This document shows, in pieces, positions 1 to 8,028 of a stretch of DNA of 64,000 nucleotides (the stretch's first letter is position 1; each line of letters opens with the position of its first letter). The translations under genes were made by a program, and so were the position numbers. Under the pieces are notes generated by a model, which searched no databases, was not told where the DNA came from, and saw only the letters and a program-made list of their open reading frames with translations. The DNA comes from JADLGH01 sp964586675 (GTDB lineage: Bacteria > Desulfobacterota_D > UBA1144 > Nemesobacterales > UBA2774): NCBI GenBank assembly GCA_964586675.1, contig CAZPHQ010000014.1:1-64000 (forward strand). The letters are read 5' to 3'.

Positions 1-582
1 AAAATAATAATAATCCTGAGAAACCCCGTAGAAAGAGCATACTCTCATTTCATGTTGCATAAGAGGGGTTATAAGGAGCCCCTCGATTTCGGAAAGGCTA
101 TCGAGCCGGAAACGATTGCGGCGAGGCGCCGCGATAACTGGGACATATTTTACGACTACATTAGCTGCGGATTATATTACGCGCAGGTAAAGGCATACCT
201 CGAGGAGTTCCCCCAGGTCAAGGTGATCCTTTACGAAGACCTTGCCGGAGAGCCCGGAAAGGCTCTCAGAGAAATCTGCGAGTTTCTCTCGGTCGATTTC
301 AGGGAAGACGTGAAGCTCGAGAGATTAAACAAATCGGGCATTCCCAAGTTCGGGCTACTTAACGAGCTTATAAACAAATCGTCCCTGTTCAAGAATCTTC
401 TCATGGCCGTCATTCCCGAGTCCGTCAGAAAACGGATGAAGCATAAAGCCTACAAGGTGAATATGAAGCAGGTCGGGATGAGCCCGGAGCATAGGGAATT
501 TTTATATCCGTTCTACGCCGGGGATATCGAGAACCTTTCCGGGCTTCTTAAGAGAGACCTCTCCATATGGCATAAAGTCTGA
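1..582 (+). CDS. Sulfotransferase family protein, 3' part (5' end outside window)
   Basis: The reading frame is open from base 1, so the gene begins upstream of the window. The first visible residues contain RNPVERAYSHF, the 3'-phosphate-binding motif of PAPS-dependent sulfotransferases (Sulfotransfer_1 type). Such enzymes move a sulfuryl group from PAPS to a hydroxyl or amine of a carbohydrate, lipid or peptide. The rest (about 190 residues) has the usual C-terminal features, including an LYEDLAGEP segment typical of the family. The N-terminal P-loop half is missing only because the window starts here. The acceptor substrate cannot be predicted. A second, different sulfotransferase lies at 29068-29937. 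A plus-strand terminator follows at 727-761. Confidence 0.85.
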   Translation, partial: KIIIILRNPVERAYSHFMLHKRGYKEPLDFGKAIEPETIAARRRDNWDIFYDYISCGLYYAQVKAYLEEFPQVKVILYEDLAGEPGKALREICEFLSVDFREDVKLERLNKSGIPKFGLLNELINKSSLFKNLLMAVIPESVRKRMKHKAYKVNMKQVGMSPEHREFLYPFYAGDIENLSGLLKRDLSIWHKV

Positions 583-726
583 GCACTACCAGCTTCGCTC
601 CCGGCGCGCTGCTCGATCCAGCCGTTAATTTGAATCCTTTTCTTCCGATTCGAATCTCAATAGGTAAAGGGCGTGGGAATCACGACCCGAGAAAAGCACA
701 TCCTATACCACCATCCTCCAAGAGGG

Positions 727-761
727 AAAGAAGCCCTTGCAGTTTAAGGGCTTCTTTTTTT
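727..761 (+). terminator. Rho-independent terminator after the sulfotransferase gene
   Basis: Arms AAAGAAGCCCTT (727-738) and AAGGGCTTCTTT (746-757) form a perfect 12-bp stem with a 7-nt loop. On the plus strand the stem runs directly into a T tract (755-761). It also overlaps the stop codon of the convergent acyl-CoA dehydrogenase gene, so it may serve both transcripts, but the T tract favours the plus strand. Confidence 0.85.
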
Positions 762-1911
762 AAACGATTTCCCTTAAGACTTCCCTCGCTATGATAACCC
801 TCTGTATCTCCGAAGTCCCCTCGTATATCTCCGTAATCTTCGCATCCCTGAAGAACCGCTCTACAGGATAATCGACCGTATACCCGTAACCGCCGTGTAT
901 CTGAATGGCCTTTGTCGTTATCCACATGGCAGCTTCGGATGCGAATACCTTCGCCATCGCGGATTCCTTCGAATAGTTCATGTGGTTGTCTTTCATCACG
1001 GCCGCCTGGAGGGTTAAAAGGCGCGACGCCTCAAGGCGCGTGGCCATGTCGGCGATCATGAACTGGAGCCCCTGAAACGACGAGATAGACTTGCCGAACG
1101 CCTGCCGCTCCTTCGAGTACCTGACAGCCACCTCGAGCGCCTCCCTGGCGATGCCCACGGCCTGTGTCGCAACGCCGATCCTCCCGCCGTCGAGCGTGGC
1201 CATGGCGATCTTGAACCCATCCCCTTCCTGCCCCATCATCGAAGACTTCGGCACCTTGCAGTCTTCGAAGTATATCTGCGCCGTGCTGGTCGCCCTTATC
1301 CCGAGCTTGTGCTCGAGCTTCGCAATTTTCACGCCCGGATTGTTCATGTCTATGATAAACGCCGAAATGCCGTGATGCTTCTTGGACGGGTCCGTGGCGG
1401 CTATCAGCACCATAACATCGGCCTCGGCCCCGTTCGTTATCCACGCCTTCGTTCCGTTTATGATGTAAGAATCGCCCTTCCGGAGCGCCAGAGTTCTCAG
1501 GCCCGCGGGGTCCGAGCCCGCGTCCGGCTCGCTTAGCGCGAAGCACCCGAGCTTCTTTCCGCTCGCGAGGTCCGGCAGGTACGCCCTCTTCTGCTCCTCC
1601 GAGGCGAACGCCAGTATCGGGCTGCAAACGAGGGAATTATTAACCGACATGATAATCCCCGTCGAGGCGCAGGCGGCGCAAAGCTCTTCGAGCGAGATGA
1701 CATAGGACACGCAGCCGAGGGCGCTGCCGCCGTATTCCTCCGGAACCATCATCCCCATGAATCCGAGCTCGCCGAGCTTGTCCACAAGCTCCTTCGGGAA
1801 TTTCCCCTCCCTGTCGTTCAGGGCGGCCATGGGCCTCACCTCCCTGGCGGCGAAATCCCTGGCCGTCATCTTAATAAGTTCCTGTTCCTCTGTAAGCGTG
1901 ATAATGGACAT
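760..1911 (-). CDS. Acyl-CoA dehydrogenase (short-chain/butyryl-CoA type)
   Basis: FAD flavoenzyme of 383 residues that oxidises an acyl-CoA to the trans-2-enoyl-CoA and passes electrons to electron-transfer flavoprotein. The first family signature appears as ALSEPDAGSDPAG and the second as QIHGGYGYTVDYPVERFFRD. The glutamate in IYEGTSEIQR near the C-terminus is at the position of the catalytic base of short-chain and butyryl-CoA dehydrogenases. The start is supported by GGGAGGTG shortly upstream. A strong sigma-70 promoter and an 18-bp TetR-type operator lie just upstream (1939-1991), and the TetR gene is the next gene upstream on the same strand. The pair looks like a self-contained fatty-acid or branched-chain acyl-CoA regulon. 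Exact chain length is not predictable. Confidence 0.95.
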   Translation of the reverse strand: MSIITLTEEQELIKMTARDFAAREVRPMAALNDREGKFPKELVDKLGELGFMGMMVPEEYGGSALGCVSYVISLEELCAACASTGIIMSVNNSLVCSPILAFASEEQKRAYLPDLASGKKLGCFALSEPDAGSDPAGLRTLALRKGDSYIINGTKAWITNGAEADVMVLIAATDPSKKHHGISAFIIDMNNPGVKIAKLEHKLGIRATSTAQIYFEDCKVPKSSMMGQEGDGFKIAMATLDGGRIGVATQAVGIAREALEVAVRYSKERQAFGKSISSFQGLQFMIADMATRLEASRLLTLQAAVMKDNHMNYSKESAMAKVFASEAAMWITTKAIQIHGGYGYTVDYPVERFFRDAKITEIYEGTSEIQRVIIAREVLREIV

Positions 1912-1938
1912 GCCCTACACCTCCCCGTTTGTATGCCA

Positions 1939-1956
1939 ACCGAGCGCTCGCTCGGT
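1939..1956. promoter_or_regulatory. Palindromic operator, probably for the adjacent TetR regulator
   Basis: ACCGAGCG-CT-CGCTCGGT is a perfect 8-bp inverted repeat with a 2-bp centre. This is the typical shape and consensus of operators bound by TetR/AcrR-family repressors of acyl-CoA metabolism. It lies 7 bp downstream of the -10 box of the acyl-CoA dehydrogenase promoter, so a bound repressor would block initiation. Binding by the TetR protein encoded at 2000-2623 is inferred from position. Confidence 0.75.
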
Positions 1957-1962
1957 ATAGAG

Positions 1963-1991
1963 AATATATATCTATCAATAACCAGTGTCAA
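1963..1991 (-). promoter_or_regulatory. Sigma-70 promoter of the acyl-CoA dehydrogenase gene
   Basis: On the minus strand there is a consensus -35 TTGACA (1986-1991), a 17-nt spacer and a -10 TATATT (1963-1968). The promoter sits between the stop of the TetR gene and the dehydrogenase start. The predicted transcription start falls in or beside the palindromic operator at 1939-1956. Confidence 0.8.
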
Positions 1992-1999
1992 ACAATTTT

Positions 2000-2623
2000 T
2001 TATCCGAGGGCTTTCATTATGAGGTCTGTCTGCAGCTTGATGTACTGTTTGAGGGTGAAGTCTTTTCGGATGGCCCACCGCCTGAAAGCCCACATCTGCC
2101 CCTCGACCATTATATTATGCGCCAGAAGCCGAGCGGTTTCTCTGCTTATATTAAAAACCTTTTCCCTGATTCCCTGGGTTATTATCCCTTCGAAGATGGC
2201 GACAAGGTCATTCTCCGCGTGGAGAACATATTTCCTTTCTTTCTTATTGAGGGATTTCGTCTCCTGGTAAAGGAGCAGTGTATAGTCCTCTATCTCGTCG
2301 ATTATCGTGAAGTAGTCGCGTATGGCGTTTCTCAGATTCTCGCCCGGATCTTTCTTCCCGGTGAGTGAGCTCTGGAGCTTGTCGCTCACGCTCTTCGATA
2401 TATGATCGCAGACTAAAAAGAGTATGTCTTCCTTCGTCCTGATGTAATCGTAGAGGGTGCCCATGCTCATGCCGAATTCCCGGGCGATTTCGCGGACAGT
2501 GGTCTTGTGGAATCCCTTACGGACGAAGAGCTCGACAGCGGCGTTGACGAGCTCCTGCCTCCTGACGTTTATAAGCTCCTTGTCCTTTATGTTGGATGCT
2601 ATGCTGGTCTTGAGGTCGGCCAT
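2000..2623 (-). CDS. TetR/AcrR-family transcriptional regulator
   Basis: A 207-residue protein. Its N-terminal HTH spans about residues 25-70 and includes RKGFHKTTVREIAREFGMS followed by the TLYDYIRTKEDIL recognition-helix segment typical of TetR. The C-terminal part is a helical ligand-binding domain of the length seen in acyl-CoA-responsive members. It lies directly upstream of the acyl-CoA dehydrogenase gene, with a perfect palindrome between them, so it most likely represses that gene and releases DNA on binding an acyl-CoA. The ligand is an inference. The promoter of the downstream gene begins within 10 bp of this gene's end. Confidence 0.9.
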   Translation of the reverse strand: MADLKTSIASNIKDKELINVRRQELVNAAVELFVRKGFHKTTVREIAREFGMSMGTLYDYIRTKEDILFLVCDHISKSVSDKLQSSLTGKKDPGENLRNAIRDYFTIIDEIEDYTLLLYQETKSLNKKERKYVLHAENDLVAIFEGIITQGIREKVFNISRETARLLAHNIMVEGQMWAFRRWAIRKDFTLKQYIKLQTDLIMKALG

Positions 2624-2747
2624 GCGGGATGATCCCCCGTTTCTCTCTGATTCATGATACGCGGTGCACGAAACGAATCAATATACTAACACAAAGAGAA
2701 GGGGTCTATCATGCCTCCGCCGAAGCTGAAGTACAACCGCCGATTTA

Positions 2748-3698
2748 TTACTGGCCGCTGCTGAACGTACACTCGTCCAGTCCTTCGCCAAGAGCCTTAC
2801 AGCTCTCAGGGTCGGAGGTTAGATCGCATACCGTGGAGTAATAATTGCACGAGCTGTGATTGATAGCTATCTGGTGAAAATCGAGCGGGTCAGTGATAGG
2901 CGCCCCGAAAGTGATCGGATATCCCGTATCGACGTGAATGTAAGAAAGCTCGGTTGGCGGGAGCATCGGAACGATGTCGTTCGTGTTGTAAACCCTCCAG
3001 CTGTCTATCCCGTATCCCTCGTAGAGGGTCTTGAAGGCGGCGTCCCCAGCCCTAGGGCCCGCAAAGTTGTACATAACTGGGTTTTTAAAATCCGTGTTTT
3101 CTATGATGTCCGGTATCGCCAGAACCGCCAGCGCCGCGCCGAGGCTGTGGCCCGTTACGTAAACGTTGTTGTAGTTCCCCGATTCAGCTATTGTGGCAAT
3201 CGTGTCGGAAACCGCAAGGGTATTATATATGTCCGTGAAACCCTTTTCCGTCTGCCCGCCGTAGGTGTAATTCACTAGCGGATAATCGGCGTCGCTGATC
3301 CACTCGTCTATCGTTTTGGTTCCCCTGAATACCATGTAAATGTTGGAGCCGCTCGTTGCGACAAACGCTATCGGCACCTCCGTCGACAGCGACTCCCCGA
3401 AAAATCCCTCGGGCGTGAGCAGTATCTCCTGGAGCTGATACGGCGCGGGGAGCGTGAACGACTGCCCGTTATTGCTGTCTGTCAGCATCTGGTAGGCCTG
3501 GAGGCTCAGGTACATGAGCTCGGCCGCTGTTTCAGCGTTGAATTCATCGTTCCCCGGCTCCTCCGGTTCCGGCTCTTCCGGGCCTGGAACTTCAGGCCCC
3601 GTCAGCACGTTCTCACCGTCGCAGGAGATCGCGAATCCGCACGCGAATACAAGAAGCAGGATCATGTATGGAAATTTCGATAAACCCTTTTTATTCAT
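2748..3698 (-). CDS. Secreted class 3 lipase-like lipoprotein
   Basis: An alpha/beta hydrolase of about 316 residues with the nucleophile elbow GHSLGAALA, as in fungal-type (class 3) triacylglycerol lipases. A later DIVPMLPP segment could supply the acid residue. The frame extends to 3740, but the internal ATG at 3698 begins a clean signal sequence: a basic start, a hydrophobic core, then cysteines in VFAC and AISC contexts that could serve as a lipobox. After the cysteine a Pro/Glu-rich linker of about 20 residues precedes the catalytic domain, as in surface-tethered lipoproteins. It probably acts at the outer membrane on esters or lipids. Substrate is unknown. Confidence 0.85.
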   Translation of the reverse strand: MNKKGLSKFPYMILLLVFACGFAISCDGENVLTGPEVPGPEEPEPEEPGNDEFNAETAAELMYLSLQAYQMLTDSNNGQSFTLPAPYQLQEILLTPEGFFGESLSTEVPIAFVATSGSNIYMVFRGTKTIDEWISDADYPLVNYTYGGQTEKGFTDIYNTLAVSDTIATIAESGNYNNVYVTGHSLGAALAVLAIPDIIENTDFKNPVMYNFAGPRAGDAAFKTLYEGYGIDSWRVYNTNDIVPMLPPTELSYIHVDTGYPITFGAPITDPLDFHQIAINHSSCNYYSTVCDLTSDPESCKALGEGLDECTFSSGQ

Positions 3699-3826
3699 GG
3701 ATTGGCTCCTTCGGACAGCCTGGTGATAGATGAAGTGCATCGATTAATTATAACCGCGATTTTTTCTGAATGGCCGCATTTTATACCGGAGAACGGAGAC
3801 CGGAATCGGCCTGCGGCAAACGTCCA

Positions 3827-4129
3827 TTATTTGTTTCTGTGAGCCAACCATTCGAGAAGCGCGTCGAGCGCGGGGCAAAGGGCCTGTCCCCATTCCGTCA
3901 GCCTGTATTCGACCTTCGGCGGCACCTGCGGATAAACGGTGCGGGATACGATACCGTCGTGTTCGAGTTCGCGGAGCTGCTGTATGAGCATCTTCTGCGA
4001 AACGGCGGGAATAGCGCGCTCTAGCTCCGAGAATCGAAGCACGCCCCTTGCGAACAGGTGAAATACGATCACCATCTTCCAGCGGCCTTCGAGAAGACGA
4101 AGAGCCCCCTCGACGCCGCTCGCGGCCAT
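3827..4129 (-). CDS. HxlR-family transcriptional regulator
   Basis: A 100-residue winged-helix protein with the HxlR pattern: LLEGRWKMVIVFHL, then RFSELERAIPAVSQKML and YRLTEWGQAL. HxlR regulators usually act beside a divergent oxidoreductase or stress gene, but here the upstream side meets the AT-rich foreign block at about 4160. The frame stays open upstream of the ATG and encodes family-like residues (GKLEDVTPD) for about nine codons before the junction. The native start and promoter may therefore have been replaced by the foreign DNA. Whether the gene is still expressed is unclear. Confidence 0.85.
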   Translation of the reverse strand: MAASGVEGALRLLEGRWKMVIVFHLFARGVLRFSELERAIPAVSQKMLIQQLRELEHDGIVSRTVYPQVPPKVEYRLTEWGQALCPALDALLEWLAHRNK

Positions 4130-4228
4130 GTCGGGAGTAACGTCTTCAAGCTTACCTGTGGGTGAGTACCCTACTTTTTGTCTGTTCTTGCCATTTTAGC
4201 GGGTTAAGCTACCATCAAAATCATGGAA

Positions 4229-4600
4229 TAGCATTGCTGACAGAAAACATTTGGTTCGTTGTATCCTTTATCCTCTTCTATTGGATTTATTATGAAAGAA
4301 TAATGTTTGCTGAAGAACAATTTTTAGAGAGAAAATTTGGAGATGCGTATAAAGAATTGGCAGACAAGGTTCCTGCATTTATACCAAAAATGGGTTTATT
4401 CAATAAACCAACCCTTTCATTTAGTTTAAAGAAAGTTCTGAAGAAAGAGAAAAACGGCTTGTTTGCCGTCTTTCTCATTTTCACTGCCTTTAACCTTATT
4501 GGGAATGGTTAAAAAACCATACACACTTCTTTTAATCGGTTTCATTGTCACTATGCTAATCTATATAATATTAAAAAATGAAAACAGCATACTTAAATAA
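4229..4600 (+). pseudogene. Isoprenylcysteine-type methyltransferase remnant (C-terminal half)
   Basis: From about 4229 the frame reads GIALLTENIWF..., then YYERIMFAEEQFLERKFG, the C-terminal signature of membrane ICMT/PEMT-like methyltransferases common in Bacteroidota. The N-terminal half, including the membrane-embedded cofactor region before this segment, is missing. The frame stops at 4510-4512, while an overlapping frame (ATG at 4505, stop 4598-4600) encodes a further hydrophobic segment starting MVKKPYTLLLIGF. That suggests a frameshift within the old C-terminal membrane region. It is non-functional as it stands. The apparent start at 4162 lies in junction sequence and is not the family N-terminus. 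Confidence 0.75.
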
Positions 4601-4666
4601 TGACCGATAAAAGGGACGAACATTAACGATTAAATACTAAATCAATGATAGAAAAGATAAACTGGT

Positions 4667-4816
4667 ATGAAGAAGAGTAGCACCATAGTAATTGGTGTCA
4701 TATTGAGTATTCTTTCTGTGGTTTTCGGCTACTTTGTGTTAGGTTTATTAGGTAGCCGCAGTTTTTACGGCAGGTTACATGGATGGCTTGATATGTTGGC
4801 TTTTGGTAAAGCGTGA
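4667..4816 (+). CDS. Small single-pass membrane protein, 49 residues
   Basis: An uninterrupted frame from ATG 4667 to TGA 4814-4816. It has a basic N-terminus (MKKSS), about 22 hydrophobic residues, then a polar tail with aromatic residues ending in GWLDMLAFGKA. It is unusual in being intact between two broken methyltransferase genes, which suggests it is either selected for or too short to have been hit. I do not recognise a family. It may belong to the metal-resistance cluster around the ATPase at 5383-7425. There is no ribosome-binding site of host type. Confidence 0.5.
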   Translation: MKKSSTIVIGVILSILSVVFGYFVLGLLGSRSFYGRLHGWLDMLAFGKA

Positions 4817-4891
4817 AGTACCCTTTAGGGCAATTAGGCTTAAGTATTGGCTCGCATTTTATCGAGATAAAATTATAGAATTATAAGTTGG

Positions 4892-5372
4892 TTAAAACTT
4901 TATCTACCCATTTACTTGGTGCTGTATAAGTTGGCAGACTTTGTGTTGCAACTTATCGTACATAATAGGCAAACAGGTGTCAATCCTGTGACTTTCGGTA
5001 AATCTGATAACGCACACTACTACATTATTGGATTTGTAATGAAACTTTTGGTCGCTCTGCTGTTTATTGCAGTGCTGATGTTTTGGTTAAGTGAAAAGAT
5101 GTACAATTATCTTGTTTCCATTGATTATCTACAAACCTGTTTTTTTGCAGATAGCGGGTCTTGTCATCATTCACATCGCTTTGATATTGATTTGTATTGC
5201 ACAATTCCAAATGGACAATAGCTGGCGAATTGGTATTGATGAAGAAAACAAAACGGGATTAGTAACGAAAGGTATATTTTCTATAAGCCGTAATCCGATT
5301 TTTTAGAAATGATAGTCAGTGAATTTCTAATTAAAAGAACATAACAAACAATATCAGGAATATAAACAAAAA
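4892..5372 (+). pseudogene. Second isoprenylcysteine-type methyltransferase, frameshifted and internally deleted
   Basis: The N-terminal part reads YKLADFVLQLIVHNRQTGVNP with two hydrophobic segments. A frameshift at the seven-T run 5140-5146 moves to another frame carrying QMDNSWRIGIDEENKTGLV and SISRNPIF, the conserved core of ICMT-like methyltransferases. A second shift at the six-T run 5299-5304 causes the stop at 5304-5306. Reading through it gives LEMIV, then only the last family segment (SEFLIK, later QYQEYKQK up to 5372), so about 35 residues of the middle are also deleted. Homopolymer shifts could be sequencing errors, but the deletion cannot. Confidence 0.75.
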
Positions 5373-5382
5373 GATTATTATA

Positions 5383-7425
5383 ATGGAACACAAACATCAA
5401 TACGATCCACAAGGCAGACAGCTTTGTTGCACGCCACAGGAAGAAAAAATTTACACAGATGCAAACGCTAAAAAATTATTAGAAATAAAGCATCCTGAAA
5501 CAGCACAGAACCACGACCACAGTGATGATGACGGACACGACCACTCGCATCCGGGTGGTAATCAAAGTATTTTCAAAATGTTTCTGCCTGCCGTTATTTC
5601 CCTTGTACTATTGCTCTCAGGTATTGCAATGGATAATTGGTTTCCGCAAACTTGGTTTACAGATTGGGTAAGGATTGTTTGGTATGTGGTTGCCTATATT
5701 CCTGTCGGATTACCTGTACTCAAAGAAGCCGTAGAAAGCATAGGTAAAGGTGAAATCTTTTCGGAGTTCTTTCTTATGGGAATTGCCACTATCGGAGCAT
5801 TTACGATTGGCGAGTATCCGGAGGGTGTTGCCGTAATGTTGTTCTATGCCGTTGGAGAAGTGTTTCAGACATTGGCTGTTTCCAGAGCCAAAGCAAATAT
5901 TAAATCATTGCTCGATCAAAGACCCGATGAAGTAACGGTTTTAAGAAACAATGAACTACAAACCGTAAAGGCTGAAACAGTGGACATTGGCGAAATCATA
6001 CAACTGAAGCCGGGAGAAAAAGTAGGTTTGGACGGAGAATTATTATCCGAGACATCGTCATTCAATACGGCAGCTTTAACAGGCGAAAGCAAACCCGATA
6101 CAAAAAACAAAGGCGAAACGGTTTTGGCTGGAATGATAAACCTAAACACCGTATCGCAGGTAAAGGTTACGACCGCATACACCGACAGTAAATTGAGTAA
6201 GATTTTGGAATTGGTACAAAACGCCACCTCCCAGAAAGCACCAACTGAGTTGTTTATCCGCAAGTTTGCCAAAATCTACACACCTATCGTAGTGGTTTTA
6301 GCCGTAGCCATTTGTTTAGTACCCTACTTTTTCGTAGACGATTATCAGTTTAAAGATTGGTTGTACAGGGCTTTGATATTCCTGGTTATTTCTTGTCCCT
6401 GTGCATTGGTCATTTCTATTCCGTTAGGTTATTTCGGTGGAATTGGAGCAGCTTCAAGAAATGGAGTACTGTTTAAGGGAAGCAACTTTTTAGATGCCCT
6501 TTCCAATATTCATAACGTGGTTATGGATAAGACGGGAACGATGACAGAGGGTGTTTTTAAGGTTCAGGAAGTTGTTTTTGAGCCTGCATTTAATGAAGCC
6601 GAAATCCTGCAAATGGTCAATGTATTGGAAAGTCACAGTACACATCCCGTAGCAACCGCTATTCACGAATACGTTGGAAAACCAAATAATGAAATTAAAT
6701 TGGAAAATACGGAGGAAATTGCAGGACATGGACTGAAATCAACCATCAATGGTAAAGATTTATTGGTTGGCAATTTCAAACTGATGAATAAGTTCGGAAT
6801 CCAATACGATTTAGACCCGAACACTATCGTTTATACTACGATTGCGGTTGCTTACGATAATAAATTTGTTGGTTACATCACGATTGCCGATAGTATAAAA
6901 GAAGATTCGCAGGAAACCATCAATCTACTGCACAAACTAAATGTTAAAGCTACAATGCTTAGTGGCGATAAAAGTACAGTTGTAAAGTATGTTGCGGAGC
7001 AGTTAGGCATAGACAATGCGTTTGGCGATTTACTACCGGAAGATAAAGTAAACAAGGTAAAGGAGATCAAAGCAAAAAATGAAACAGTTGCTTTTGTTGG
7101 TGATGGTGTAAACGATGCCCCTGTTGTGGCATTAAGCGACGTAGGTATTGCAATGGGCGGTTTAGGGAGCGATGCTACGATTGAAACGGCAGATGTAGTA
7201 ATACAAGATGATAAGCCCAGCAAAATACCTATGGCAATCAACATTGGTAAACAGACAAAGAAAATAGTTTGGCAAAATATCACATTGGCATTTGCGGTAA
7301 AAGGAATTGTCTTGGTATTGGGTGCAGGCGGCCTGGCTACAATTTGGGAAGCCGTTTTTGCTGATGTAGGAGTGGCGTTATTGGCAATACTAAATGCGGT
7401 AAGGATACAAAGGATGAAATTTTAG
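5383..7425 (+). CDS. Heavy-metal-translocating P1B-type ATPase (Zn/Cd/Pb/Co exporter)
   Basis: A 680-residue inner-membrane metal exporter that couples ATP hydrolysis to efflux. Landmarks in order: a short N-terminal tail with a Cys pair (residues 15-16) and a His/Asp-rich stretch (44-56) in place of a folded HMA domain; TGES actuator motif (233-236); CPC membrane metal site (338-340); phosphorylated Asp382 in DKTGT; the HP dipeptide in SHSTHPVA; and GDGVNDAP in the hinge. CPC with HP defines P1B ATPases, and the His/Cys tail fits Zn2+/Cd2+ export. Composition and sequence are Bacteroidota-like, and no Shine-Dalgarno precedes the ATG. It is intact while its neighbours are decayed. Whether this host expresses it is uncertain. 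Confidence 0.93.
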   Translation: MEHKHQYDPQGRQLCCTPQEEKIYTDANAKKLLEIKHPETAQNHDHSDDDGHDHSHPGGNQSIFKMFLPAVISLVLLLSGIAMDNWFPQTWFTDWVRIVWYVVAYIPVGLPVLKEAVESIGKGEIFSEFFLMGIATIGAFTIGEYPEGVAVMLFYAVGEVFQTLAVSRAKANIKSLLDQRPDEVTVLRNNELQTVKAETVDIGEIIQLKPGEKVGLDGELLSETSSFNTAALTGESKPDTKNKGETVLAGMINLNTVSQVKVTTAYTDSKLSKILELVQNATSQKAPTELFIRKFAKIYTPIVVVLAVAICLVPYFFVDDYQFKDWLYRALIFLVISCPCALVISIPLGYFGGIGAASRNGVLFKGSNFLDALSNIHNVVMDKTGTMTEGVFKVQEVVFEPAFNEAEILQMVNVLESHSTHPVATAIHEYVGKPNNEIKLENTEEIAGHGLKSTINGKDLLVGNFKLMNKFGIQYDLDPNTIVYTTIAVAYDNKFVGYITIADSIKEDSQETINLLHKLNVKATMLSGDKSTVVKYVAEQLGIDNAFGDLLPEDKVNKVKEIKAKNETVAFVGDGVNDAPVVALSDVGIAMGGLGSDATIETADVVIQDDKPSKIPMAINIGKQTKKIVWQNITLAFAVKGIVLVLGAGGLATIWEAVFADVGVALLAILNAVRIQRMKF

Positions 7426-8027
7426 AATTAGGTCACTATGTCCCATTAATAATGGGTAAAATAGGCTATGGGTAAGAAAGGTAAAAGTTATACAAAAGTC
7501 CCTCACTACAAAAGATACGGAGCTTCTAAACCTTCGAATGTCAATTTGTCGAAGAAGAAACCTGCATTCTTTTTAATAGCTTCTGGATATTCTTGACTTT
7601 GAGTCTTATTGCTATGATAGCAAAAATAATTAAACATTATTATTTTGACAAGAATATTCATCACCATCATCAAAGATAGAATTATAGGTCCTGTGCCGAA
7701 CAAAAAAAGGATTATGCCAAACAAAAATCAAATAAAATCAACAGTTCAATTTACCGAACAAACCACAGTTCCAAAAGAGAAGTCCGAAAATATAAATTCC
7801 TTTTTAGATATAACGGTATTCGGGCTTCTCTGTTAATAGTTATTAATAACGAACGGCTAAATTTTATAGTGAAACGCTAACTGCCGATTTCTACATTCAT
7901 TTTGGAAAAGGCAAACCATTTCTTGCCCAAATCTTTCAACGATGCCCCCAATGTGGTAAAGCTCCGTACCGTCTATGATAAGGAAACGCCGCACCTGGGA
8001 CATTTCTTTATGACCGATCTCCTTTAG
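7426..8027. other. Non-coding tail of the AT-rich block with one gene fragment
   Basis: No convincing complete gene. A 42-codon frame (ATG 7468 to TGA 7594-7596, Lys-rich then hydrophobic) and an antisense frame starting with TTG at 7724 overlap each other; neither has clear support. At 7881-8027 an open frame of 48 codons with no start encodes a well-formed peptide including FNDAPNVVKLRTVYD and ending HFFMTDLL. It looks like the C-terminal scrap of a larger protein that I cannot name. It abuts the stop of the host gene at 8029. A short palindrome (CCCATTAATAATGGG, 7442-7456) follows the ATPase gene and may aid termination. Confidence 0.5.
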
Positions 8028-8028
8028 C

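Larger units (their letters stand above)
4160..8027. other. AT-rich foreign block of Bacteroidota character
   Basis: Base composition drops sharply at about 4160 and recovers within the last 150 bases before 8028. Inside, codon use is AT-rich, Shine-Dalgarno sequences are absent and proteins look like Bacteroidota homologues. The block holds one intact metal-transporting ATPase gene, a 49-codon membrane peptide gene and two decayed methyltransferase pseudogenes. No integrase, transposase, terminal repeat or tRNA edge was found. It may be a worn-down horizontal acquisition. An assembly chimera cannot be excluded from sequence alone. Confidence 0.7.

Noticed and set aside
630..665. T-loop-like sequence GATTCGAATCT suggesting a tRNA end
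   Set aside because: No acceptor, D or anticodon arm can be built around it.
7506..7724. A 72-codon minus-strand frame in the AT-rich block with a hydrophobic start
   Set aside because: It starts with TTG immediately after a stop codon, has no ribosome-binding site and overlaps another small frame, so neither is supported.
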